DNA from: Mucilaginibacter geliditolerans
GTDB lineage: Bacteria; Bacteroidota; Bacteroidia; Sphingobacteriales; Sphingobacteriaceae
Reading direction: 5' to 3'
Assembly: GCF_014200495.1 (NCBI RefSeq)
Contig: NZ_JACHBY010000009.1
Coordinates: forward strand, 1-64,000
DNA: 64,000 nt
The notes under the pieces were generated by a model. That model worked only from the letters and a program-made list of their open reading frames with translations. It had not been told where the DNA came from and did no database searches. Shown one piece after another: positions 36,301-45,284 of this stretch (positions are counted from its first letter, which is position 1; each line of letters opens with the position of its first letter). The position numbers and the translations under genes were made by a program.

Positions 36301-37188
36301 TTATTTAAAATAATGAGCAGGCACACCTTTTGAACCGGTTTTAACTGCAAAAACCCCTCCGCTTGAGGGATATAGTTCAAGTTCATCTTCAGTCATCTCG
36401 GCCCGGGCGGTTGTAATATATAGAATATCCAGGTCGCCCCCGCCAAATGCGCACGAGCTTACTTTTGGCGCCGGTACTGCAACTTTATGAATCATTTGGC
36501 CTGTTTGCGGGTTAAACCTGGCCACACAAAAACCATCCCATAAAGCAATCCACAGCATGCCTTCATTATCAATTGTCATGCCATCAGGGTATCCCTGCTC
36601 CTCAGGTATGGTAATGATCACCTTTTTATTAGTTATAGTGCCGGTTTGCCGGTCAAAATCATACTGCACCACTTGCCCTGTTGGCGTATCAATATAATAC
36701 ATTAAGGAGCCATCAGTATTCCAGGCAATCCCGTTTGAAATAGATACGCCGGTTATCTTTTCCTCCATCGTAAAATCCTCATTAATGCAATATAATTCAC
36801 TAACCTCTCTTACACCGCTCATTGAATGAGTGCCCACCCAAAAGCGGCCTTCGTGGTCACATTTACCATCATTAAACCGTTTATTATGCATCAGATGGAT
36901 GTCAGTATCTATTTTATAGGTTATGGCCCCGTCTGTAAGATCAATAGTAGCAATACCATCTTCCAGGGCTACTAATACATGCCCGGTTTCTAGTGGTACT
37001 ACTGTGCCAATTCTTTTTAATGTATTATAAGTTCTGTTTTGATTGGTTACAGGATCAAACACATTAAATAACCTGCCTTCAATATCAACCCAATAAAGTT
37101 TGCGCTCCATATGGTTCCATATGGCCCCTTCGCCAAGTTGGGCTTTTGCATCAAAAATCAGGTCTGCGGTTATTTGTTTGGTATCCAT
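36301..37188 (-). CDS. SMP-30/gluconolactonase-like sugar lactonase
   Basis: A 295-residue six-bladed beta-propeller of the SMP-30/LRE family. These metal-dependent enzymes hydrolyse sugar lactones such as gluconolactone or arabinolactone. Visible family features are LGEGAIWNHMERKLYWVDI (metal-binding Glu), HNKRFNDGKCDHEGRFWVGT, ISNGIAWNTDGSLMYYIDT and YPDGMTIDNEGMLWIALWDG. No signal peptide is seen, so it should be cytosolic. The substrate is not deducible. Confidence 0.88.
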   Translation of the reverse strand: MDTKQITADLIFDAKAQLGEGAIWNHMERKLYWVDIEGRLFNVFDPVTNQNRTYNTLKRIGTVVPLETGHVLVALEDGIATIDLTDGAITYKIDTDIHLMHNKRFNDGKCDHEGRFWVGTHSMSGVREVSELYCINEDFTMEEKITGVSISNGIAWNTDGSLMYYIDTPTGQVVQYDFDRQTGTITNKKVIITIPEEQGYPDGMTIDNEGMLWIALWDGFCVARFNPQTGQMIHKVAVPAPKVSSCAFGGGDLDILYITTARAEMTEDELELYPSSGGVFAVKTGSKGVPAHYFK

Positions 37189-37539
37189 TACGGTGATAAA
37201 ATTTAAATGCTAAATATATAAATCATAGTTTGGTTAAAAAACCACCTGACTTATTTCCTGAAAAAAATTAAATATTGATGTAGAAGAAATAATTTGAAAA
37301 ATTGTATCAAAAACTAAAAGCCCATTTTGAAAAGATACACAGCAACTCAAAATTTAATTATACAGCGGCCTGTATTGTATTTTAAGCTACTTAATAAGCA
37401 TGATTCAACAGGTGATCATCCTGAATAAATTTTTTATTTAAACTTTCATTACTTAATATTGTCTTACGTTGAACAATAAAACAATATTAAAAATTGTTTG
37501 TTTTTAACACAACAATAATTAAATAAATCCCCTATAATC
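37189..37539. other. AT-rich divergent intergenic region, no gene seen
   Basis: This 351-bp stretch separates the leftward lactonase gene and the rightward GH16 gene. It is strongly AT-rich and contains no open frame of note. It presumably holds both promoters, but I found no exact TAnnTTTG with a -33 partner. Near matches such as TAATTTG (around 37290) and TAGTTTG (around 37228) have one base too few in the spacer. Confidence 0.6.
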
Positions 37540-38400
37540 ATGACAAAATCATTTAATCAAATCCGGAAATTCTATCCCAAAAACCGGGCGAAAACTGGAG
37601 TAATTGTTTTTCTTCAACTTATTTGCTTTTTAATAATTGGTGCAAGTACGGCAAATGCACAAGTCCTGGCACGATCAGCAGTTTTGAGTAGTCGTTTAAA
37701 TGTCGATACTATTATTAGCAGTAATTCATTTAATAGTACCTCAACCTTTAATACTTACTGGCGTTATCTGTACCCATGGGGACCAGATCATAATGGTTCC
37801 GCCAGAATGTATAAAGAAAACGTTTCAATAAGTGGAGGCATTTTAAAACTAACTGCAAACAGAATAACTACTGACGAAGGTTCAAGTAAATCTACACCGT
37901 TTTTAAAAATCGATTACCATTCCGGAACTATATCTAACCGACAACCTATAGCTGTTACTGATAGCTTTCCTGAATATCAAATCAGTGGTTATTTTAAGGT
38001 ACCAATTGAAACCGGCGTATGGCCTGCATTTTGGCTTACCGCAGTAAAAAGCTGGCCTCCTGAAATTGATATACTGGAGTATATGGGAAGTAACATGTTA
38101 AGGCAAAACACTTTTACGCCCCCACATACTAGAACATCAAAATATTCAAATGTAGCCAGTGCCGAAAATACCTGGCACCAATATAAGGTTGTTTTGAAAA
38201 AATTGAACAATACGGATATTTCTGTTGAATATTATTTCGATGGGAAATTAACGCAGATACATAAAGGAGTAAATTACTTTAATAAACCAATGTGGTTAAT
38301 TATAAATTTACAGATGGAGGGTATGAGTGGTGGCCCCGGCCCACAAACCGTAAGCTATTATGCCAAAAATGTTCAAGTTATAAGATACAGAAGCTATTAA
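37540..38400 (+). CDS. secreted glycoside hydrolase family 16 protein
   Basis: A 286-residue secreted endo-glycanase. A basic N-region and hydrophobic core (VIVFLQLICFLIIGAS) end at a signal-peptidase-like ANA-Q site near residue 41. The catalytic motif is E175-I-D177-I-L-E180, the ExDxxE of GH16 with nucleophile, helper Asp and acid/base. It follows GVWPAFWLTAVKSWPPE, the usual stretch before the catalytic strand. GH16 covers laminarinases, agarases and exopolysaccharide-degrading enzymes, and the substrate here is unknown. It lies just beyond the end of the polysaccharide operon, tail to tail, and may trim or release that polymer; this is inference. Confidence 0.88.
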   Translation: MTKSFNQIRKFYPKNRAKTGVIVFLQLICFLIIGASTANAQVLARSAVLSSRLNVDTIISSNSFNSTSTFNTYWRYLYPWGPDHNGSARMYKENVSISGGILKLTANRITTDEGSSKSTPFLKIDYHSGTISNRQPIAVTDSFPEYQISGYFKVPIETGVWPAFWLTAVKSWPPEIDILEYMGSNMLRQNTFTPPHTRTSKYSNVASAENTWHQYKVVLKKLNNTDISVEYYFDGKLTQIHKGVNYFNKPMWLIINLQMEGMSGGPGPQTVSYYAKNVQVIRYRSY

Positions 38401-38419
38401 CCGGCAGATGTAATTACCT

Positions 38420-38462
38420 AGCAAAAGGGCTAATAAATTTATTAGCCCTTTTGCTGTTTTTT
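38420..38462. terminator. 36-bp perfect palindrome, bidirectional terminator
   Basis: AGCAAAAGGGCTAATAAA (38420-38437) is directly followed by its exact inverse (38438-38455), then GTTTTTT on the plus strand. It ends the GH16 transcript. Its right half also encodes the last residues and stop (38442-38444) of the leftward WecG-family gene, so it lies at the end of the long polysaccharide operon. Confidence 0.8.
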
Positions 38463-39158
38463 ACGCATATAAGAACCATATCGCATAAAAAACAATGGGT
38501 ATTTTATTAGGTATCGTTTAAACAATTGCGGCTCGCTATATATACGATAGACCCACCTGATATTGTACTTATCAAAAAAAGACGGGTAATACCCTACTTT
38601 CTGGGCTGACTGGTGCAGGTAGCCCCCGCAAGTATAGCCATAGCCATTCCAGCCTGATTTTTTTAGTGTTATTAAAAACTCTTCTTGTTTGGGTGTGCCC
38701 ATACCGCATATAACAACCGATATATCCTTATCCTTTAATATTTGCAGGGCTTCATCCATATCAGCAGCGCTATTAAAATAGCCATGCCTTACATAATTAA
38801 ATTTAACATCATAAGCCTCTCCCAGATTTTTAGCAGCTTGCTCTATTACCCCCTCTTTGGTTCCAATTAAACCAATGTTAAGTTTATTTTCCCGGGCAAA
38901 CTTAAAAACCAAAGGGGCAACCGAAGTATCATCAAAACTAAAGCGGTTAATATTTTTCTTGAGTGTTTTATTTATAACCTTAACAAGCCAAATACCATCA
39001 ACGTACCAATAATCTACCCCGTTGGCAATATCAACTGATTTTTTAAGCAGATCTATAGAATAAGGATTAACAAATGAAGTGATACCACGCTTGATGTTAA
39101 AATTTCCTAACTTACCAATAATGATATCCCAGCTTTGTTCAGCACGAACATGTTTCAT
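38442..39158 (-). CDS. WecG/TagA/CpsF-family glycosyltransferase
   Basis: A 238-residue GT26-type transferase that usually adds the second sugar to undecaprenyl-PP-linked HexNAc. Matching features are YWYVDGIWLVKVI (the Asp of the active site), NIGLIGTKEGVIEQAAKNL, and VVICGMGTPKQEEFL (GxPxQE). A C-terminal basic/hydrophobic tail (RYLIKYPLFFMRYG) fits a membrane-associated appendage. It is the last gene of the operon, 95 nt after the preceding gene. Confidence 0.88.
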   Translation of the reverse strand: MKHVRAEQSWDIIIGKLGNFNIKRGITSFVNPYSIDLLKKSVDIANGVDYWYVDGIWLVKVINKTLKKNINRFSFDDTSVAPLVFKFARENKLNIGLIGTKEGVIEQAAKNLGEAYDVKFNYVRHGYFNSAADMDEALQILKDKDISVVICGMGTPKQEEFLITLKKSGWNGYGYTCGGYLHQSAQKVGYYPSFFDKYNIRWVYRIYSEPQLFKRYLIKYPLFFMRYGSYMRKKQQKG

Positions 39159-39253
39159 AAATTATTAACAATATTACAAAATAAATTAGGTTATCTCCCG
39201 CAATTATATAAATCGGCTACACTTAATTAAAAAAATAATAATTTCATTATCTG

Positions 39254-40372
39254 TTATGCTGTTTCTATCACATCAGAAAAGTTTTCAGTAAACTTTTGCC
39301 ACGAGTTATTTTGGGCTATTTTAATCCTTTCCAAAGCATGTTCTGTATCACTTGATATTGTAAACAAATTAATTTGCTCCAATATTTCATCATAAGTATT
39401 ACCTGTTATTAACAGGTTTTCATACCTTAAAAAGTTGTACATTTTTGTTGCAACTATTGGAAGGCCTGTTGCGAAACATTCATAAAATTTAGCCGGTATT
39501 ATGCCGTTAGTGTAATCATTTACATTATATGGTAAAATGATGGCATCAAATTTATTGATTATTTCAGGCAGCTGATCAGATTTAACTACAGGTAATATCT
39601 CTATTAGGTTTGAAATATCAGTGCTTTTTACTCCCCCAACTATTGTTATTGTAATCCCCTTCTCTGCTAAAAAGTTCAGGAGATTTATATCAATTTTAAG
39701 CGGATCAACCTGCCCGTAATAAATTAACTTACGGAGTTCGGTACGGCTTTGTGGTTTAAAGAATCTGTTAAATAATTTAAAATCTACAGCGGGCTCAATT
39801 ATCTTTATTGTTTTTGATAACGCTGTATGCTTCTGCAGCAGAAATTCACAATCTACCACTACTGCATTTGCTTCTTTAATTAATTGGTTTTCTATCTGCA
39901 CCGTATCGGCAGGCATCTCTTTAAACGCTTCAAAGTTTGATACGCAATCATATATCACCTTTGAAGGTTTTAAAAAATCAATCAATTGAAGATTTGTAGA
40001 CGTTGGAGCGTATATGATAAGTATACATTCATCATTTTTAAAATACGATGATATTTTTGAAGCAAGTTTTTTTACAAAGAACAGCTTGTTAAAAAGTCTG
40101 TTTATTTTAAATGTTGAAGGCAATACAAACGGACTAACAACATTAACGGCAGAGTCGGAATGAGGGGTTTGAGTTTTAACAGATTTTAGCAATCGGGAGA
40201 AAATCCGTGGTATATCAGCAAATTGTGGATTTCGCTTTGCCGCGCTCTCAACAAAAATTACATTATACCCAAAATCAACTAAATTTTCCGCCAAATTTTG
40301 ATGCCTTTGCTTCAGAAATAACCATTCAATATTTGCTAGTATTACTATATCTTTCTTTTTCATGCCTGGCAT
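39254..40372 (-). CDS. GT4-type glycosyltransferase
   Basis: A 372-residue GT-B-fold protein. The N-terminal domain has IEWLFLKQRHQNLAENLVDFGYNVIFVE, as in TuaH-like enzymes. The C-terminal domain has YYGQVDPLKIDINLL and the nucleotide-sugar site DAIILPYNVNDYTNGIIPAK followed by FYECFATGLPIVAT, the GT4 E-x7-E-like region. The donor and acceptor are unknown. ATG 40372 is one base after the previous gene; a second in-frame ATG at 40363 (MKKKDIVIL) is an equally plausible start. Confidence 0.8.
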   Translation of the reverse strand: MPGMKKKDIVILANIEWLFLKQRHQNLAENLVDFGYNVIFVESAAKRNPQFADIPRIFSRLLKSVKTQTPHSDSAVNVVSPFVLPSTFKINRLFNKLFFVKKLASKISSYFKNDECILIIYAPTSTNLQLIDFLKPSKVIYDCVSNFEAFKEMPADTVQIENQLIKEANAVVVDCEFLLQKHTALSKTIKIIEPAVDFKLFNRFFKPQSRTELRKLIYYGQVDPLKIDINLLNFLAEKGITITIVGGVKSTDISNLIEILPVVKSDQLPEIINKFDAIILPYNVNDYTNGIIPAKFYECFATGLPIVATKMYNFLRYENLLITGNTYDEILEQINLFTISSDTEHALERIKIAQNNSWQKFTENFSDVIETA

Positions 40373-40373
40373 A

Positions 40374-41657
40374 TTACATTTTTTGCCTTAACAAAATACG
40401 TTTAAGTCTTTTTAATTTACTTATGAATAACATGTAAAAGGTTGGCTTAACAATAATTGGGTAATAGGTAGCATCGCCAATTAATTCATTAATATAATCG
40501 GATGCTTTGCCACTCCTGGTTACCCCTAAATGCCTTGAAAGGTATGTTTTAATAGAATTATTCAGCTCATCCTGTACAAAATGACTACTTAGGCTAGATA
40601 GGGCTTTCAACAAGTCATCCTTAGTTGTAGCATAAAATAAACACTTATTATCGGGCTCAAAATCATAAAACAGTTTTTCACCATGTGGGTTGTAATAAAT
40701 TACAGGGCGGCCAAGGCACAATGCCTCATGTATAAGCGAACTAAACCTTGTTATTAATATGGTGGATTGTTTTAATGAGTCATGAACTGTTGACGCGTTT
40801 GTTTTGATCAGGTTAAATTTCGAGAAATCGCCACGGTCACGCGGATGCTGGCAAATTGCATAGTCGATATTTAGTTCGGCGCATGATGATACAATATCAC
40901 CCACCCAGTTATCGCGGGCATCTTCATGAATGCCATAAGTGAAATTAACATTTACAAATACGCTTAACTTTTCAGGTATAGGAAATGGCTTCAGCTCCTC
41001 ATATCTTGGGTTACCGATAACAGCGCAAACTTTACCATTTAACGGAACATTTTTTAATGTAACCACACCCTGATAAATAGGCAGGCAGCAATAAAGCATC
41101 CTTTTGTCCCTTTTGTTAAAATCAATTACAGATTCCTGTATACAGATTGTATTGATATCATTCTTCATGAAATCAAGGTTTACTCTTTGCTCCAATGGGC
41201 CCCAATCGTTTCCACAAACAAGCAGATTGTAATTAGTTACATCAGGAATACTAAGCTCAAAATCTTTCGTAACCAATCCGATCTTTTCACCAGCTCCTTT
41301 TGCGTTTTCGCCTTTGCGGCTATATAGATCCCATGGTAAGGTTTGTTTCTTTAATAAATTTTGAAACAAGAAGATGTGGGTATCATTAGAAACAAAAAAA
41401 CATACTTTCCTATCAGTAACTGTAACTGCTTTTGCTGCAAAAGTTTCATACGGAAATTGGGATAGAAAACTGGGATGATCAGTATTAAATGATTCCACAA
41501 GATCCTCTTCGATATAAATTTTGCTTATACTTATAATTGAGGCCAAATCTGTATAAGAATTAAGACCGGGACTATACCAAAGCCCGCAGGAGTTATCATT
41601 ATGTTTAAGCAGGGTTAAAACATAATCAACGTTATTCTTAAAAAATACTACAATCAT
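40374..41657 (-). CDS. uncharacterised GT-B-like protein in the polysaccharide operon
   Basis: A 427-residue protein that I cannot assign confidently. The C-terminal half resembles GT-B transferases of the capsule or CDP-glycerol-glycerophosphotransferase type: IDYAICQHPRDRGDFSKF, then TILITRFSSLIHEALCLGRP followed by VIYYNPHGEKLFYDFE. The N-terminal half is not like a common donor-binding domain (CFFVSNDTHIFLFQNLL). No signal peptide or membrane span is obvious. Position in the operon, immediately before a GT4 gene, suggests a transferase for polysaccharide assembly or modification. Function remains open. Confidence 0.65.
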   Translation of the reverse strand: MIVVFFKNNVDYVLTLLKHNDNSCGLWYSPGLNSYTDLASIISISKIYIEEDLVESFNTDHPSFLSQFPYETFAAKAVTVTDRKVCFFVSNDTHIFLFQNLLKKQTLPWDLYSRKGENAKGAGEKIGLVTKDFELSIPDVTNYNLLVCGNDWGPLEQRVNLDFMKNDINTICIQESVIDFNKRDKRMLYCCLPIYQGVVTLKNVPLNGKVCAVIGNPRYEELKPFPIPEKLSVFVNVNFTYGIHEDARDNWVGDIVSSCAELNIDYAICQHPRDRGDFSKFNLIKTNASTVHDSLKQSTILITRFSSLIHEALCLGRPVIYYNPHGEKLFYDFEPDNKCLFYATTKDDLLKALSSLSSHFVQDELNNSIKTYLSRHLGVTRSGKASDYINELIGDATYYPIIVKPTFYMLFISKLKRLKRILLRQKM

Positions 41658-41717
41658 TAATGAAATTATTTAAGCAAAATTTTAAAATGAGCACCTCTAT
41701 AATCAAGGCAACAATCC

Positions 41718-42209
41718 TTAACTCTTATTTATAATCCTGGCAGGATTACCAACTGCAACACTATTTGAAGGGATATCCTTTACGACAATCGAACCCGCCC
41801 CTATCACTACATTATCGCCTATATTTAAATCACCTAAAATGCAAACACCAGCACCAATATTAACATTGTTACCAATAACAGGGCATTTACTATCAGCACC
41901 TTTGTTACCAATTGTTAGGCTGTGCCTTAATACACAATCATTTCCAATCCTTACCGCGGGATTCAGTACAATAGCGTAACCATGCCATATTTGTGTGCCT
42001 GAACCTAAAACAGCCCCAAATGTGAGTTCAACACCTAATAACCATTCTACAAAAAATATGTAGAGGATTAAATACCAAAAAAAGAACAATAAAAGAATTG
42101 GAGTAAACCTGATACGTATCGCTAATCTGTACAACAGCAAAATGGTTCTGCCTTTTGGATTGCCTTTATTTGCGCTCCAATCCTGTAATATTGAGAAATT
42201 TCTTTTCAC
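41718..42209 (-). CDS. hexapeptide-repeat acetyltransferase (serine acetyltransferase-like)
   Basis: A 163-residue left-handed beta-helix acyltransferase. An N-terminal hydrophobic stretch ([20 protein letters not shown], about 39-58) is followed by hexapeptide repeats with the catalytic-type His in [17 protein letters not shown] and [14 protein letters not shown]. The C-terminal coil ends [14 protein letters not shown]. In this setting it is more likely to O-acetylate a sugar in the polysaccharide than to make O-acetylserine; the membrane stretch supports that. It is located between the polymerase gene and the GT-B-like gene. Confidence 0.82.
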   Translation of the reverse strand: MKRNFSILQDWSANKGNPKGRTILLLYRLAIRIRFTPILLLFFFWYLILYIFFVEWLLGVELTFGAVLGSGTQIWHGYAIVLNPAVRIGNDCVLRHSLTIGNKGADSKCPVIGNNVNIGAGVCILGDLNIGDNVVIGAGSIVVKDIPSNSVAVGNPARIINKS

Positions 42210-42230
42210 TTTATATTAAATATTATATGA

Positions 42231-43481
42231 TTAGCCCGTTATATTAAAAGTCTTTTTAGCCTGAATTGGAAATGGATATACATCTACCTTGGGCTTAACA
42301 ATTTTTACTTCTTTACTCTTCGCTGCCACATAATATAAGAATCCTACAAAAACTACGGTTCCTAAAAAGTTAGTTACCAGGTTATCAAAAAACATAAATG
42401 AATACCGCAGCAGATAAACCAGGGCAATCAAATACCCTTTATTTTTAGATTTCTTAGCGAAAAATACACCTAATGAAATATCGGCTATTAAAAATAGGCA
42501 TAATCCTACTACGCCTAAATCGTAAGCAATTTTTAAAAAGTCATTATGCACTTCGAAAAATTGATCATAGTAGTGAGGCGAAACATTGATGTATGAGCCA
42601 ATGCCTTTTCCGAATAAAATTACATCCCTGCTATTTAAATCTTTTAAATAATAGCTCCAGTTCTGCAATCGCCATTTAAGGGAATCCAAGCTCATGTCCC
42701 CAAATCCGGAAGAACCACCAATCTTCACCTTATCATTCCAGTCAGTTTTATCGGCTAACGCAATTAATGCGGCATATATAACATAAAGACAATAAGCAGA
42801 AGCTGCAACGATTAAATTTTTAATAGATTTAGCCTTAACCCTGTCTACTGCAAAAACAGCAATTACAATTATTATTGATGCGATTAAAGAGGTTCTGCCA
42901 CCCAAAACAATCATCAGTATAAATAAAAGGCCTATGATATGAAGTTTAAGTTTTTCAATATTTAGTAATATTAAAAAACTTAAAAATAAGTTAGCAGAAT
43001 TAGCATGCCCAAAAACACTTCCGGTTGTGCTTTTATCACCCAAACCGGCATAAGCTAATGGAACTTGTATACAAAGTACAAAGAAAAATATTTTCAGAAA
43101 CTGACCAAATTGTTGTTTAAAAAATGCAAAAGATAATTGATCAAGCCTTGTAGCATAATAACACGCTATAATATAATAGAAAAAATAGCTGAACAAGTCG
43201 CTAAATCCCTTTAGGCTAAACCCATTTAAATAAATGCTAAAAGCCGCATATCCAAACAAAATCCAATATAGAAACAGCCCTTTCGGAAAAAGGCTTGAAG
43301 CTTTACTTTTTTGTAACTGGAGTACAACTATTACAAGTATGAATGCACTGATAACATTTAATACAGTATTTGGAAATAATCTATATGTAAATAATAATTG
43401 GCAAAAGCATCTGATAAGAATCATTTTAAAAATGAATTTATCAAACCTATACTTTTTTGAATTTATACTCAGTTCGCTCAT
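42231..43481 (-). CDS. Wzy-like O-antigen polymerase/ligase family protein
   Basis: A 416-residue integral membrane protein with about ten to twelve hydrophobic segments and a large periplasmic loop around residues 255-310 (ADKTDWNDKVKIGGSSGFGD ... ISPHYYDQFFEVHNDFLKIAYDLG). The EVHNDFLKIAYDLGVVGL stretch is typical of the O-antigen ligase/Wzy family (Wzy_C). In this Wzx/Wzy-style operon it most likely polymerises repeat units. Start at ATG 43481. Confidence 0.85.
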   Translation of the reverse strand: MSELSINSKKYRFDKFIFKMILIRCFCQLLFTYRLFPNTVLNVISAFILVIVVLQLQKSKASSLFPKGLFLYWILFGYAAFSIYLNGFSLKGFSDLFSYFFYYIIACYYATRLDQLSFAFFKQQFGQFLKIFFFVLCIQVPLAYAGLGDKSTTGSVFGHANSANLFLSFLILLNIEKLKLHIIGLLFILMIVLGGRTSLIASIIIVIAVFAVDRVKAKSIKNLIVAASAYCLYVIYAALIALADKTDWNDKVKIGGSSGFGDMSLDSLKWRLQNWSYYLKDLNSRDVILFGKGIGSYINVSPHYYDQFFEVHNDFLKIAYDLGVVGLCLFLIADISLGVFFAKKSKNKGYLIALVYLLRYSFMFFDNLVTNFLGTVVFVGFLYYVAAKSKEVKIVKPKVDVYPFPIQAKKTFNITG

Positions 43482-43600
43482 TTGGGATTATATTTCTATA
43501 TATTAACTTCTCTTAATAAATAAAGCATCAAGAAGTAAGGATATATATTTAAAAAGATTTATTTTATTGATTTTATTATACCTGTTAATATATATTATAA

Positions 43601-44341
43601 TTAATCTAAATCCTTGAGTACATTACTTATACCGCCATCTATGTTTAGATTGGCACCGTTTATAAAGCCTAATTTATCTTCGGCTAATAACAGGGCTAAT
43701 TGCGAAACTTCCTGTGGCTTACCAATACGCTGACTTGGATGCAGTTCGTTTAACATGCGTACTTTGGCTTCATCATTATTAAAACCATCACGCAGCATTT
43801 GTGTATCTATAGCGGCCGGGCTTATTGAATTTACTCTTACCCTGCCCTGCAAATCAACAGAAAGAGCTTTAGTTAATCCTACTAATGCACTCTTTGAGGT
43901 TGCATAAGCTAAAAACTTCTTTTTTGTTAACTGATGATGTATACTGGCAATATTAATTATTGAACCATGAGAGCTTTCCAATCTATCAAGAAAAAGCTGG
44001 CTCAGCATTAAAGGGCCGGTTAAATTAACATTCAACGTTTGATTCCAGTCGTCAATTTTAACTTCAGACAAGCTGCTCAATATCTGTACCGCTGCATTAT
44101 TTATTAAAAGGAATAGCTCCGGTATCTCTTTATTTAAGATATCTTCCATGTGAACCTTATAAGCAGGCTCAGCACAATACTTGTGAAGATCAAACCGGAT
44201 AAACTTTTCACAATATGGTGAAGGCTGATCTACCAGATCAAGCCCCACCACGCGGTAATTACTTTCATTGAATGTGCGTGCCAACTGGCTGCCAATGCCG
44301 CCAAGTACGCCTGTTATTAATACCGTTTTTCTGTTATCCAT
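43601..44341 (-). CDS. short-chain dehydrogenase/reductase
   Basis: A 246-residue classical SDR. The cofactor motif is TGVLGGIGSQLARTF, NNAAV follows, and the catalytic residues are Ser in INIASIHH and Tyr-x3-Lys in YATSKSALVGL. The C-terminal part ends with DGGISNVLKDLD, typical of beta-ketoacyl-reductase-like SDRs. It is 5 nt downstream of the 2-hydroxyacid dehydrogenase gene and part of a three-gene module with a cytidylyltransferase. Probably it reduces or oxidises a sugar-acid intermediate; the substrate is unknown. Confidence 0.85.
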   Translation of the reverse strand: MDNRKTVLITGVLGGIGSQLARTFNESNYRVVGLDLVDQPSPYCEKFIRFDLHKYCAEPAYKVHMEDILNKEIPELFLLINNAAVQILSSLSEVKIDDWNQTLNVNLTGPLMLSQLFLDRLESSHGSIINIASIHHQLTKKKFLAYATSKSALVGLTKALSVDLQGRVRVNSISPAAIDTQMLRDGFNNDEAKVRMLNELHPSQRIGKPQEVSQLALLLAEDKLGFINGANLNIDGGISNVLKDLD

Positions 44342-44346
44342 TCAAA

Positions 44347-45282
44347 TTATTTAATTTCAAGAAAGCCAAATAATAAATCAATTGCTTTTAAACTTGCACG
44401 TATTACTGCTTCCCTGGTATTTGAGCCATTGTGGGTTCCCAGAATACATTGCTCAAAACTACGTAAAGGACTGTCTATAGGCAGAGGTTCTGTTTCAAAA
44501 ACATCCAAACCTGCAGACCGCACTTTGCCCGACGTTAATGCTGCTGTTAAAGCAGTTTCATCAATTAAGCCGCCGCGCGATACATTTATTACTATTACGC
44601 CATCCTTCATCTTAGCGATGCTCTCAGCATTTATTAAATGAAAGTTTGATGGTGTTAATGCGCAGGTAAGTAAAACAAAGTCTGCCTGTTCCAGCTTGTC
44701 AGGGAAAGCTAATATTTCGTCAACATTAGCTTCAGCGGCTGTTAGTTTCGTAAACGGATCGTAAGCATTTACTTTTACGCCAAATGCTTTAAGCCTGCGT
44801 GCAGTAGCTAAACCTATATCACCTATACCTATAAGGGCTACAGTTTTCCCATCAAGAGACATACCCGCCGGTTTTATCCAATTACCAGCACGCACTTCCC
44901 TGTCAACACGATAGCTTTCACGGGCCAAGCCGGTAAAATATGCCAGCGCCATATCGGCAACTTCGTTACCAAACATGCGTGGTGTGTTTGAAATAGGTAT
45001 GCCTAATTTTTCGCATGCCTTAAAGTCAACATTATCAACTCCAACGCCCCATTTTACCGCTACTCTTAGCTTGCCGTTTTTACCCGCAGTAAAAACTTTT
45101 TCCGTTGCGGGGTCATCACCTATAATCCAGGCGTCTACTGTGGGTACAATTTCAATAAGTTCTTCTTCAGAGAGTATTTGTACAACGTTTGGAGTTACCA
45201 GTTCAATACCCTTTTCATCAAAAATATATCTTAGCTGATCAATAGCCCTTAACATTGGCGGGCATGTTATTAAAACTTTCAT
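44347..45282 (-). CDS. D-isomer-specific 2-hydroxyacid dehydrogenase (phosphoglycerate dehydrogenase-like)
   Basis: A 311-residue NAD-dependent oxidoreductase that interconverts 2-hydroxyacids and 2-ketoacids. The Rossmann motif is VALIGIGDIGLATARRL with the NAD-selecting Asp in NAYDP. VINVSRGGLIDETAL and the catalytic His region LGTHNGSNTREAV are present, along with RVAVKWGVGVDNVDFKACE near the N-terminus. There is no C-terminal ACT domain, so this is not a complete SerA. It lies 2 nt from the cytidylyltransferase gene and 5 nt from the SDR gene, so the three enzymes probably act in one short pathway. Confidence 0.88.
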   Translation of the reverse strand: MKVLITCPPMLRAIDQLRYIFDEKGIELVTPNVVQILSEEELIEIVPTVDAWIIGDDPATEKVFTAGKNGKLRVAVKWGVGVDNVDFKACEKLGIPISNTPRMFGNEVADMALAYFTGLARESYRVDREVRAGNWIKPAGMSLDGKTVALIGIGDIGLATARRLKAFGVKVNAYDPFTKLTAAEANVDEILAFPDKLEQADFVLLTCALTPSNFHLINAESIAKMKDGVIVINVSRGGLIDETALTAALTSGKVRSAGLDVFETEPLPIDSPLRSFEQCILGTHNGSNTREAVIRASLKAIDLLFGFLEIK

Positions 45283-45284
45283 GC

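Noticed and set aside
36301..37188. Lactonase as part of the polysaccharide pathway
   Set aside because: It is separated and divergent from the operon, and no lactone intermediate is implied by the sugar genes.
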